This document shows, in pieces, positions 26,012 through 36,800 of a DNA stretch of 61,160 nt. The DNA lies in contig JANYFT010000230.1 in NCBI GenBank assembly GCA_025359625.1, positions 1-61,160 of the forward strand, read 5' to 3'. The number at the start of each line of letters is the position of its first letter. Position 1 is the stretch's first letter. Below the pieces are notes generated by a model. That model saw only the letters and a program-made list of their open reading frames with translations. It was not told the origin of the DNA and made no database searches. This DNA is from Ferruginibacter sp. Its GTDB lineage: Bacteria > Bacteroidota > Bacteroidia > Chitinophagales > Chitinophagaceae. The position numbers and the translations under genes were made by a program.

Positions 26012-28279
26012 ATGCATTGGAATGAAAATCTATTTGCTGAAACATCGTCAGACACCCAGGTTTATGTGCAGGAAGCAAACGAAAGATCAGACAGGTTGAT
26101 GAACTATTTTCTGCTAAGTTTTTTTATTGCCGGATTGCTATTTGCACCTTTTTATGATACCTGGCTAATTGCAATTGGTGCTGGTGGAGGTTGCCTGCTT
26201 GCTTACTATTTTATAAAGACAGTACTTCCTAAATCAGATTTGTATCAATATGTTTTAAGTGTGGTGTTGGGAATTTTTATGGCCCAGTATATTTTTCAAA
26301 TGCATGGTTTATTTGAGATGTATTTTTTTGCTTTTATCAGTAGTGCGCTGCTTATCACTTATCAAAACTGGAAATTGCAAATTCCATTATTGGTATTTGT
26401 GTTGATTCATTATGCAGGGATAGTCTACCTGCAAAACTCCGGGGTGAAAGGCATATACTTTACACAATTAAATACGGTTGAGCTGCAAACATTTGTAATA
26501 CATATTATTTTAGCTGCTGTTATATTTTTCACTTGCGGTTTATGGGCTTACCAGTTAAAAAAATACAGTAAAATACAATTAGAACAAATGTTGAAAATGC
26601 GTATTTTAGAAAGGGATGCACAAAATCATAAACATAGGATACTGAATGAAGCAGTGCTAAAAGAAGCCTTCCAAAAAGCAGAAAAAGCCCGGCATGAAGC
26701 CGATGAAGCCAATAAAGCCAAAAGTGTTTTTCTTGCCACCATGAGTCATGAAATACGTACTCCAATGAATGGGGTAATTGGTATGGCCTCCCTGTTATCC
26801 GAAACAGAATTAACTGCCGAACAGCAGGAATATGCAAAAACCATCAGTAATTGCGGTGAAGTTTTGCTTGGTGTAATAAATAATATCCTCGATTTTTCGA
26901 AAATAGAATCAGGTAATATGGAACTAGAAGAACGAGACTTTGACTTGCGGCACTGTATTGAAGAAGTGCTGGATGTATTTGCTGAAAAGGCAGGAAAAGC
27001 AGGATTGGACCTGGTGTATGAAATAGACCATGATGTACCGGCTCAAATTATTGGAGATGGCTTAAGGCTTCGGCAAGTATTGGTAAACCTGGTGAGCAAT
27101 GCCATTAAGTTTACATTACATGGAGAAATATTTGTAGGGGTACACTTAAGTAAAAAACATACCAACGGAAAAATTGAACTGCAGTTTGATGTACGGGATA
27201 CCGGTATTGGTATACCGGCAAATAAAATGGAAAGGTTGTTCAAAGCTTTTTCGCAGATAGATTCTTCTACTACCCGTAAATTTGGAGGCACAGGGTTAGG
27301 GCTTATTATTTGTGAAAAATTAACAGGGCTAATGGGCGGGCACATGGAAGTGAAAAGCATAGAAAATGTAGGCACTACGTTTACTTTTATGATACAATCT
27401 GCTGCCAGTTCGCAATCGCTGCGTACTTATGTTACCAATTATATTACTGGTATGGAAGGAAAGCAGGTACTGGTTGTTGACGACAATTTAACCAATCGCA
27501 GCATCCTCAAAAACCAATTGGAATTATGGAAGCTGGTTCCAACCCTTGCAAGCAGCGGAGAGGATGCATTGAAAATAATGGAGCAATCAATGCGCTTTGA
27601 TCTGTTGCTGACAGATATGCAAATGCCTTACATGGACGGTTGCGAACTGGCACAGCAGGTTCAGCAACTTTACCCCCGGCTGCCCATCATTTTACTAAGC
27701 TCTGTAGGTGATGAACGCAATAAAAAATATAGCAGTTTATTTAAATCAATATTAACCAAGCCTATTAAACAGGACATGTTATGCAAACTAATTATTAATG
27801 AATTGCGGGGTAAATTAAAACCGGCAATAATAGAAGTAGTTCCCGTTAAACAAAAACTGTCCATAGATTTTGCAAAGGAATGCCCAATGAATATTTTGGT
27901 AGCCGAAGATAACCTGGTGAATCAAAAATTAACCCTTAAAATATTAAGTAAACTTGGCTTTAAAGCTACCCTGGCGATCAACGGGATTCAGACAATAGAA
28001 ATGGCCAGCCAGCAAGAGTTTGATGTGATATTGATGGATGTGCAAATGCCGGAAATGGATGGCTTAGAGGCCACCAGAATTATTAGGGAAGACATGGAAA
28101 TGCAACCTGCTATTATTGCCATGACAGCCAATGCTATGAAAGAAGATAAAGACGAATGCCTGAGGGCAGGAATGGATGATTTTTTAAGTAAGCCTGTAAA
28201 CCTGGATGATGTAGTGAATATGCTTGCTAAATGGTACAACATTGCTAAAGAAAAAGCTATCAATAAAGAGAGAGCCTGA
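26012..28279 (+). CDS. Polytopic hybrid histidine kinase with two receiver domains
   Basis: 755 residues. Five or six membrane segments at about 28-190 form the sensor part, with no known periplasmic domain. A coiled coil follows (190-232), then HisKA ([15 protein letters not shown], His246), HATPase ([26 protein letters not shown]) and two receivers ([11 protein letters not shown] with [26 protein letters not shown] with [12 protein letters not shown]). From residue 225 onward it is nearly the same protein as the C-terminal half of the kinase at 28774. No DNA-binding output. The Hpt gene starts 30 bp downstream, so His-Asp-His-Asp relay through that protein is likely. Confidence 0.93.
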   Translation: MHWNENLFAETSSDTQVYVQEANERSDRLMNYFLLSFFIAGLLFAPFYDTWLIAIGAGGGCLLAYYFIKTVLPKSDLYQYVLSVVLGIFMAQYIFQMHGLFEMYFFAFISSALLITYQNWKLQIPLLVFVLIHYAGIVYLQNSGVKGIYFTQLNTVELQTFVIHIILAAVIFFTCGLWAYQLKKYSKIQLEQMLKMRILERDAQNHKHRILNEAVLKEAFQKAEKARHEADEANKAKSVFLATMSHEIRTPMNGVIGMASLLSETELTAEQQEYAKTISNCGEVLLGVINNILDFSKIESGNMELEERDFDLRHCIEEVLDVFAEKAGKAGLDLVYEIDHDVPAQIIGDGLRLRQVLVNLVSNAIKFTLHGEIFVGVHLSKKHTNGKIELQFDVRDTGIGIPANKMERLFKAFSQIDSSTTRKFGGTGLGLIICEKLTGLMGGHMEVKSIENVGTTFTFMIQSAASSQSLRTYVTNYITGMEGKQVLVVDDNLTNRSILKNQLELWKLVPTLASSGEDALKIMEQSMRFDLLLTDMQMPYMDGCELAQQVQQLYPRLPIILLSSVGDERNKKYSSLFKSILTKPIKQDMLCKLIINELRGKLKPAIIEVVPVKQKLSIDFAKECPMNILVAEDNLVNQKLTLKILSKLGFKATLAINGIQTIEMASQQEFDVILMDVQMPEMDGLEATRIIREDMEMQPAIIAMTANAMKEDKDECLRAGMDDFLSKPVNLDDVVNMLAKWYNIAKEKAINKERA

Positions 28280-28309
28280 TAAAAAATTGAATATTATAAA
28301 AGTACTATT

Positions 28310-28702
28310 ATGGAAAATTTACAAACAAATAGAGAGAGCCTAATTATTTCTGCAGATGAAAATTTATACGACTTAAGTTTGCTGGAAGAATTAGATGGTG
28401 TGGACTATATGCTGGAGATGCTTATCATTTTATTAACGGAAACACCAAAAGATATGAAAGATATGAAGGATGCTTTACAAGCAGGCCAGGCGTCTATCCT
28501 TTGTAAAAAAGCGCATAAAATAAAAAGCAGTGCTGCAATAATCCAGGCAACTACATTAATGGAATTGCTGGCAGATATTGAAATATACGGCAAAAAAGAA
28601 GTGATAGGAAATGAAATGAAGTGCATGGTTGAAAATGCGTCAGTGCTGTTTAGCAATATTGAAACGGCATTGAAAATTGATATTGAAAAATTAAGACGTT
28701 AA
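28310..28702 (+). CDS. Stand-alone histidine phosphotransfer (Hpt) protein
   Basis: 130 residues, cytosolic, all helical. The Hpt signature is CKKAHKIKSSAAII with the phospho-accepting His at residue 69, in the usual A-H-x-[LI]-K-[SG]-S form. It lies between two hybrid kinases (30 bp after one, 71 bp before the other), all on the plus strand, so it is probably the shared relay protein receiving phosphate from their receivers. No partner response regulator with an output domain is in the window. Confidence 0.85.
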   Translation: MENLQTNRESLIISADENLYDLSLLEELDGVDYMLEMLIILLTETPKDMKDMKDALQAGQASILCKKAHKIKSSAAIIQATTLMELLADIEIYGKKEVIGNEMKCMVENASVLFSNIETALKIDIEKLRR

Positions 28703-28773
28703 TGTAGTGAATTAACAGGCATTGTATTTATATATGACTGTTTAAAAAATTAAGAAAAGCAAAACCCAATACG

Positions 28774-31700
28774 ATGAAAGCCATACGATATTTATTTTTA
28801 TTTTTTTTACATTCCGGTTGTTTTTATGCAAGTGCACAAAAGAGAAGCTTGAAATTTCAACACCTGGATATTAATAATGGCCTTTCTCAAAACTACACCA
28901 GGTCTATCTTACAAGGCAGTAAGGAGTTTATGTGGTTTGGCACCAGCGATGGGTTGAATAAATATGATGGATACAAATTCACTGTATATAAAAATAATGC
29001 AAAAGATAGTAATAGTATCAGCAATAATTTCGTCTCCGGAATAGTAGAAGATGCTAAAGGGATCTGGATAGCTACTCGTGGCGGAGGCTTAAACCGTTAT
29101 GATAGAAAAAAAGATAATTTTTCGCATTTCAAAAACGACCCTCACAATATCAATAGTCTATCAGATAACCAGACAAACAGTATCAGCAAAGACAGCGAAG
29201 GAAACCTATGGATAAGTACAGAAAATGAACTGAATTTTTTTGAGCCAACCCACAATCGTTTTTTACGTTACAATATAAATTCCAGGTATGTTTTTGAAGA
29301 TAAGGAACGCCAGATATGGGTAGGAACTAATCATGATGGCCTCAATTTATTTAATAAAAAAACAAAAACATTTACCAGTTACCGGCACAACGAAAAGGAT
29401 AGCTTATCCCTTAGCAATGATAACGTTTCTATAATTTTTGAAGATAGTAAACAACGCCTTTGGATTGGTACCGTTGGGGGCGGGTTAAATTTATTTGACA
29501 GGCAAACCGGAAAATTTCATCGCTTTATAAATGAAATACGCAACAATTACAGTATTTCGGCCAATACAATATTTGCCCTTGAAGAAGATAATGCAGGAAA
29601 TATTTGGATAGGAACAGAAAACGGAGGTTTAAGTATTTACAATTCCAACACTGGAAAATTTGACCGGTACCAGCATGATGAAATAGATAATACAAGTATC
29701 AGCCATAATTCTATCTATTCCATTTACAAAGATAAAAATGAAAATATGTGGGTGGGCACGTTTGCAGGCGGCGTTAATCTTATTACCCAAAACAGTAACA
29801 GGTTTGCGCATTTTAAACATACCTCTGATACCTACAGTCTTAGTAATAACAATGTACTATGCATGGAAGAGTCCCGGGAAGGAAAAATTTGGATTGGTAC
29901 CGATGGTGGTGGCTTAAACCTTTTTGATCCCATCACAAAAAAGAATATCCATTATACGCATCTCCCGGGAAACAGTAAAAGTATTTGTGGTAATTATGTA
30001 TTAACCATTTATAGGGATAGCAAAGGCAACGAGTGGATTGGAACCTGGGGAGAAGGAATCACTGTTTATAATTCCGAAAAAAATACTTACCTGCATTTTA
30101 AAAATAACCCGCTGGACACATCCAGTTTAAGTTGCAATAATGTTTGGGCATTTTTTGAAGACCGCGATAAAAATATATGGATAGGCAGTTATCTTGGCGG
30201 ACTCAATTTGTTCAACCCCGTTAATAATTCGTTTACCCGCTTTGATAATAGCAGGGGTAATGCCAGCAATAATAAGATACAAGCTATCACTGAAGATAAT
30301 AAAGGCAACTTGCTAATATCAACTAATGGCGGCGGCTTAGAAGTTTTTAATAAACAAACAAAAACTTTTACCAATTTTTTGCACGATGATAATAAAAACA
30401 GTTTAAGTGACGACAATATTACATTTGTGCACGTAGACAAGCTGGATAATTGGTGGATTGGTACCAAGGTTGGCTTAAATTATTTTGATACAAAAAAACA
30501 GTTGTTCACCAGTTACACTACAGCAGACGGGCTGCCAAATAATGTTATATTTGGATTAGAAGAAGATACAATAGGCAACTTGTGGATAAGTACAGGAAGG
30601 GGCATGTCTTGTTTTAATCCCACTACAAAAAAGTATAAAAATTTTGGTATAGAAGATGGGCTTCAATCCTATGAATTTAAGATGGGTTCTTGTTGCAAAG
30701 CCAAATCAGGGGCCATGTATTTTGGTGGCATCAATGGGTTTAATGAATTTTATCCAGATAAGATAATAGCCAATCCTTATGAACCTAACCTGATACTTAC
30801 CAACTTCGAAATATTTAATAAAGTTGTACCAATTGCCAAAAACCAAGACGATCCCTCTCCATTAAAGAAAAATATTTCAGAAACAAACGAGATAACAATA
30901 CCCTACAATAACTCGGTTATTTCCTTTGAATTTGCTTCGCTTAATTATGGCGGTCAAGAAAAAAAGCAATATGCTTATATGTTGGAAGGCTTTGATAAAA
31001 CCTGGAATGAAATAGGTACAAAAAGAAATGCCACCTACACAAATCTTAACGCTGGGAAATATACTTTAAAAGTAAAGGGATTCAATAATGAAGGCCAATG
31101 GTCTGCTAAAAGTATTTCCTTAAACCTTACCATTACGCCTCCATTTTGGTTAACCTGGTGGTTTAAAGCATTGGTGCTGTTAACCGTTATTACTGCAGCT
31201 ATTGGTTTTTACCAGCTTCGTATCAATAGCATACAATTTCAAAAAAATAAATTGCAACAAAAAGTTGAGGAGCAAACACGGCAGTTGGTGCTATCAACTA
31301 AAGAAGAACAACAGGCCCGTTATGAAGCCGATGAAGCCAACAAAGCTAAAAGTGTATTTCTTGCAACAATGAGCCATGAGATAAGAACGCCCATGAACGG
31401 AGTTATCGGTATGGCATCGCTTTTAAGCGAAACGCAACTTACTGACGAACAGCAGGAATATACAAAAACAATCAGTACCTGCGGCGAAGCATTGCTAACG
31501 GTGATCAATGATATCCTTGATTTTTCTAAAATTGAATCGGGGAACTTGGAACTCGAACACCGGGATTTTGATCTGCGTACCTGCATTGAAGAAGTGTTGG
31601 ATATATTTGCCGCCAAGGCTGGTAAACTTGGGCTTGACCTTGTGTATGAAATTGACTGCAATGTACCTGCACAAATTATTGGTGATAGTTTAAGGTTACG

Positions 31701-32904
31701 ACAGATATTAGTAAACCTGGTAAGCAATGCTATTAAATTTACAGAGCGGGGAGAAATATTTTTGGCTGTTCATTTAAATAACGCAAATAACGATGGACCA
31801 ATTGAACTTCAGTTTGAAGTAAGAGATACTGGTATTGGAATACCGGCTGATAAAATGGAAAGATTGTTCAAAGCTTTTTCGCAGGTAGATTCTTCTACAA
31901 GCCGTAAATATGGGGGCACCGGATTAGGCCTTATTATTTCTGAAAAATTAATTGGCTTGATGGGTGGAAAAATTGAAGTAAAAAGCAAGGAGCACGAAGG
32001 CACCACTTTTACTTTTACCATGTGTGCAACTGCAAGTTCGCAATCGCTCCGCACGTATGTTACCAATTATATTACTGGTATTGAGGGTAAGCAGATACTG
32101 GTGGTAGATGACAATTTAACTAATCGCAGTATGCTTAAAAAGCAACTGGAAATATGGAAATTGGTACCCGTGCTTGCCAGCAGCGGCCCCGATGCGCTGG
32201 CAATAATGGCAGAAGGCATTCATTTTGATTTGTTGCTGACAGATATGCAAATGCCCTATATGGATGGTTGCCAACTGGCACAACAAGTTCAACAACTTTA
32301 TCCCAATCTTCCCATTATTCTTTTAAGTTCTGTAGGTGATGAACGCAATAAAAAATATGCCGGTTTATTTAAATCGATATTAACAAAGCCTATTAAACAC
32401 GATATGCTGAGCAAGCTCATCATAAATGAATTAAGGGGTAAATACAAACTTGCGTCAGAAATAGAGCCAGTAAAACAAAAGCTTTCTATAGATTTTGCAA
32501 AGGAAAATCCATTAAGGATATTGGTTGCTGAAGACAATTTGGTAAATCAAAAACTAACCCTCAAAATATTAAGTAAACTGGGCTTTGAAGCAACCCTTGC
32601 AGAAAACGGATTACAAACAGTAGAAATGGCCAGCCAGCAACAATACGATGTAATACTAATGGATGTGCAAATGCCGGAAATGGATGGCCTGGAAGCTACA
32701 AGAACCATAAGGCAAAGCCTGGAAATACAGCCTATTATTATAGCCATGACAGCTAATGCAATGAAAGAAGATAAAGACGAATGCCTGAAAGCTGGCATGA
32801 ATGATTTTTTAAGTAAACCGGTGAAGCTGGACGATATTGTAAACATGCTTGGTAAATGGTCTGACATTGCTAAAGAAAACAGAACTGCTCAAGAGAGAGC
32901 CTAA
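28774..32904 (+). CDS. Propeller-type hybrid histidine kinase (hybrid two-component sensor without HTH)
   Basis: 1376 residues. Signal peptide ([15 protein letters not shown]). Fourteen or so regulator-propeller repeats follow to about residue 660 (pattern [28 protein letters not shown]). A Y_Y_Y-like beta domain comes next (about 700-775, [20 protein letters not shown]), then one membrane segment near 795-815, a coiled coil, HisKA (His868), HATPase and two receivers with acceptors in [13 protein letters not shown] and [12 protein letters not shown]. The sensor half is that of Bacteroidota polysaccharide-sensing hybrid systems. Those usually end in an AraC-type HTH, and this one stops after the second receiver. 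It probably signals through the adjacent Hpt protein. Confidence 0.93.
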   Translation: MKAIRYLFLFFLHSGCFYASAQKRSLKFQHLDINNGLSQNYTRSILQGSKEFMWFGTSDGLNKYDGYKFTVYKNNAKDSNSISNNFVSGIVEDAKGIWIATRGGGLNRYDRKKDNFSHFKNDPHNINSLSDNQTNSISKDSEGNLWISTENELNFFEPTHNRFLRYNINSRYVFEDKERQIWVGTNHDGLNLFNKKTKTFTSYRHNEKDSLSLSNDNVSIIFEDSKQRLWIGTVGGGLNLFDRQTGKFHRFINEIRNNYSISANTIFALEEDNAGNIWIGTENGGLSIYNSNTGKFDRYQHDEIDNTSISHNSIYSIYKDKNENMWVGTFAGGVNLITQNSNRFAHFKHTSDTYSLSNNNVLCMEESREGKIWIGTDGGGLNLFDPITKKNIHYTHLPGNSKSICGNYVLTIYRDSKGNEWIGTWGEGITVYNSEKNTYLHFKNNPLDTSSLSCNNVWAFFEDRDKNIWIGSYLGGLNLFNPVNNSFTRFDNSRGNASNNKIQAITEDNKGNLLISTNGGGLEVFNKQTKTFTNFLHDDNKNSLSDDNITFVHVDKLDNWWIGTKVGLNYFDTKKQLFTSYTTADGLPNNVIFGLEEDTIGNLWISTGRGMSCFNPTTKKYKNFGIEDGLQSYEFKMGSCCKAKSGAMYFGGINGFNEFYPDKIIANPYEPNLILTNFEIFNKVVPIAKNQDDPSPLKKNISETNEITIPYNNSVISFEFASLNYGGQEKKQYAYMLEGFDKTWNEIGTKRNATYTNLNAGKYTLKVKGFNNEGQWSAKSISLNLTITPPFWLTWWFKALVLLTVITAAIGFYQLRINSIQFQKNKLQQKVEEQTRQLVLSTKEEQQARYEADEANKAKSVFLATMSHEIRTPMNGVIGMASLLSETQLTDEQQEYTKTISTCGEALLTVINDILDFSKIESGNLELEHRDFDLRTCIEEVLDIFAAKAGKLGLDLVYEIDCNVPAQIIGDSLRLRQILVNLVSNAIKFTERGEIFLAVHLNNANNDGPIELQFEVRDTGIGIPADKMERLFKAFSQVDSSTSRKYGGTGLGLIISEKLIGLMGGKIEVKSKEHEGTTFTFTMCATASSQSLRTYVTNYITGIEGKQILVVDDNLTNRSMLKKQLEIWKLVPVLASSGPDALAIMAEGIHFDLLLTDMQMPYMDGCQLAQQVQQLYPNLPIILLSSVGDERNKKYAGLFKSILTKPIKHDMLSKLIINELRGKYKLASEIEPVKQKLSIDFAKENPLRILVAEDNLVNQKLTLKILSKLGFEATLAENGLQTVEMASQQQYDVILMDVQMPEMDGLEATRTIRQSLEIQPIIIAMTANAMKEDKDECLKAGMNDFLSKPVKLDDIVNMLGKWSDIAKENRTAQERA

Positions 32905-33822
32905 TACAAAATGGCATGTAAAACTTAATAAAGGGAAAGCAGTGTAGCTGATTGCGAACAGTTCTCGAAAGCAACAGTATGTTTACATCATTTAAAAACA
33001 CCAAATCTCGAAAAAAATAACTTCCTTTTTTCGAGGTTTACACTTATCTGTTTGCCATAGAAGTATTCACCCATTTTTTCTGTGTTTGCTTATATCAGAA
33101 AAATATGCCACCAGTAACACTATACTAAATACGAGTAAGATAAATCTGTATCCGCAAAAAAAACTAACTGGATTATCCCATAAATCATTTTAATAAATGG
33201 AGCACACTTTTATATAAAACCCATAAACCAGAAACCTTTTCCTCTGAGCCAGATTGTTAATATTATTCGAGCATTCTCTTTTTAAAAATAGCCATAAAAA
33301 AAGCAACTGTTTTTCTTCTGAAACAGCAGGTAAGTTATTGTTGTGTCCTAACACTATCACAGGAGTTTTTTGCATCTCCTTCAATGATGTCCCGGTAAAT
33401 AAATAATGCTCTTCGGACAGTTTTAAGCACTGTTCATCCTCAGTATATTTATTTGATTATTTTAAAACGGTACTTTTATCTTCCAATGTAGGAGCAGGTG
33501 ATTCAGGTATTTGTTAACGCATTATTATTTAAAAACGGTGAAAAATAACCAATTAAAAAAAGGGTTTCCTTTTGTTTATGGTAACGTTTTGTTGCAGGGG
33601 TAGCCACTGTCAGGAAATGCTTTTTGGCCATAGTTGTAACCAGCATTAATAAAATATTAATTAATAAAAAAGTAAGTTTTACTCTTCCGAAAGTTCTACA
33701 TTGTATCTCCTATCCTGTGCCAAAACTACGTTATAACGATTTGCCCCAGTCTATTTATACCCCTAAAGATTTAGAAAGAAAAAAATAATAACAACTGTAT
33801 TATTACTAAACTGATTTAAAAT
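32905..33822. other. Long intergenic region without visible gene
   Basis: About 918 bp. It contains a strong hairpin at 33003-33039. I see no reading frame with coding character on either strand (a 64-codon minus-strand frame at 33190-33384 looks random), no RNA gene and no long repeat. Confidence 0.5.
33007..33035 (+). terminator. Hairpin after the kinase operon, probable terminator
   Basis: A perfect 10-bp stem, CTCGAAAAAA at 33007-33016 with TTTTTTCGAG at 33026-33035, 9-nt loop. It extends to about 14 bp if one G-T pair is allowed. The T run lies in the stem. It is 103 bp after the kinase stop. It could work in both directions. Confidence 0.5.
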
Positions 33823-36800
33823 ATGACAGCCATGTTTACATTAACCCGTATTGCAAAAAAAATATTTGTTGCTTATTGTTTAGGAAATAACAAGGCAATT
33901 AAATTTCCGATGTTTTTATCATTCTTTTGTGTGTTAATAATGGGTTCTTTTCAATTAAAAGCACAAACTACAGGCGACTATAGGAGTGCCATTGGTGGTG
34001 GCCGAGGCAATTGGGAAAGTGCCGGTTCCTGGCAAATATATAATGGCAGCACGTGGACAGGCGCATCTGCAGCACCTTCTTCAGCAGACGGAGTAATTAC
34101 CATCCTTGCTACGGATACCATATACGTTAATGCCAATGTTACCATTGATCAAACAGTGGTAAATGCACCTGGTTTGATAGTAATGGCTGCAGGAACCATT
34201 ACGATTGCCAACGGACCTGGAACTGATTTTAATTTAGGTGGTCCCAATTCAATCGTATGGAGTACCGGCCCTGAAATGATTGTAAACAGTGGTGCGCTGA
34301 TTAACGGCCCATCTTCCAATATTTTTTACAGGGGAGTTACGCTGGTAAATAACGGTACCATTAATATTGCCACCTTTGATATGTCTCCCGATCCGGGAGC
34401 TCAAACCATCAATGGTGTGGGAACCATAAGTACGCTGCTTATAAGAAACACTGCAGGTGTAACAATGGGAGGAGACCAGACCATTACCAGCTTACTCAAT
34501 TTTAATTTTGGAAATATTACTACTTCTGGCGCAAATAAAATAATTATAGCAGCTTCAGCTTCTGTTCAAAATAATAACACTACGCAATACTATGTAAACG
34601 GTAACCTGCAAATGAATTTCCCTGTTGGTACCAACACCAAATTTTACCGCATAGGAGATGCCGGTGGTTACAGGCCATCCTCACTTTCTTTGACTAATGC
34701 AACAGGCAGCGGTGGTGTTGTTATGTCTACCAAAAGCGGCGATCATCCGAATATTGCAACTTCGACCATCAATGCTTCAAAAAGTGTAAACCGGTACTGG
34801 CAAATGGTTAACAATGGACTTACTTTTTCCAATGCCCTGCCAACGCTTGGCTGGTATACCGTAGATGCTGACGCAGGCGCAAATCCGGCAAATTATATTG
34901 CAGCTAAATATGACGGCGCCACATGGACATATCCCACATTTTCCAGCAACAATGATACTGCTTTTAAGGTTAGCGGTTTTACCACCGCTGCCGATTTCCA
35001 GTTTGGAGAACCAGTGCCTTGTGTTGTAAACATTCCGGATGTTAACTTTAAAGCAGCATTGCTGGCACTAACTCCTGCTATTGATTCAAACAGCGATGGA
35101 GAAATTCAATGTACGGAAGCTGCTGCCTATACAAGCCCAATAAACCTGTCCACCAAAAGCATTAGCAATTTAACAGGTATTGAAGCGTTCACTGCTTTGA
35201 CCTCCTTAAATTGTCAAAAAAATGCAATTAAAACCTTAAACGTATCTGCATTAACAAACCTTACTTTTCTTGACTGTCAACAAAATGCAATTACTAGCCT
35301 TAATATTAATGGATTGGTTAAACTTACCAATCTTAATGTAGCAGTTAACAGTCTTTCAAATTTAGATCTCACTACCAATACCGCATTAGTCAGTGTACAA
35401 TGCGATAATAACAATATTGGCGGCAATTTAAATACAAGTAATAATACCTTACTTTCTTTTTTAGCCTGCTATAACAATCCGATTACTGCACTCAACTTGT
35501 TACCTAATACCAACCTCACAAACCTTGTCGCCTTTAACATGCAAATCACCAGCCTGGATTTATCGGGAAACGGCCTCTTAACCAATCTGGAATTGCGGGA
35601 CAATTCTTTGTTGGCATCATTGAACATTCAAAATGGCAATAACGCTGGTTTGTCTGTACTAACTGCTTACAATAATCCTTCGCTCACCTGTATTCAAGTT
35701 GATGATGTGGCAAATGCAAATGGATATCCAGGTTGGTCTAAAGATGCTTCTGCAACTTACAGCACGAACTGTAGCATCAATCCAGCCGCAGTAGAAATAT
35801 GTGATGGAGTTGATAATAACGGTAATGGAATTACAGATGAAAACAATTCCCTGGCATATAATGGTACCAATAATTATGTGCAGACGAATGATTTTAACTT
35901 AGGCACGTCTGATTTTACTGTGGAGGCATGGGTGAAACCAAACAATACTAATACAGCTTTTATCATATCAAACAGAACAAATGAATTTAATGCACCGGGC
36001 AACTGGTGGAAAATGGGCTTAGGAAATGGCAATGTGGAATTTGAAATGGCTGATGCAGGACAGGTAAATAGCCGCTTGTTTTTGCCAGGCCATCTTTCGG
36101 TTCCAATAAATCAATGGACGCATATTGCTGCTACAAGATCAGGAACTGCGATTAGTATATACGTTAATGGTGAACTCGATACAACTGTTAATGACATTTT
36201 TGTAAGAAACCTTACTTCAGGCAATAATATAGGAAGATTAGGTGGCTGGCCCGAACCTAGCCAAGGATGGTTTAGTGGTGCAATGGACGAAGTTCGTGTG
36301 TGGAATGTTGCACACTCATTGGCAGATATTAAAAAATACCGGGTGGCTAACGTTGCCGGACAACCCAACCTAACTGCCTATTATACATTTGATCATGGAA
36401 CTGCTGATGCGGTTAATGCTGGTATTACAACGCTTACAGACAGAAGTGTTACCGGCAATAACGGCACACTAAATAATTTTGCTTTAACAGGAACCACCTC
36501 CAACTGGAGGGGTGGTTATGCAGGCACTGTGTATGCAGATACAGATAATGATGGTTATGGCGATCCCAATAATTCTGTAGTAACAACTACATCATGTTCA
36601 TTAGTAGGTTATGTTTCTGATAATACCGATTGTGATGATAATAATGTGAGTATTCATACTGGTTGCTCAACAACTCCCGCAGCTGCCTTAAATTTTGATG
36701 GTGTTGATGATAAAGTAGTTGTAACTAATGGTGTTGACCTCTCCAACAAATCATTCTCAGTTGAAATGTGGCTGAAGCACAATTCATTCCTTAAGTATGA

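Noticed and set aside
22502..32904. Complete AraC-type hybrid two-component regulators
   Set aside because: All three kinases end after the second receiver. No HTH follows in frame.
33190..33384. 64-codon minus-strand gene in the 33-kb gap
   Set aside because: No signal peptide, domain or plausible context. Composition is as expected by chance in AT-rich DNA.
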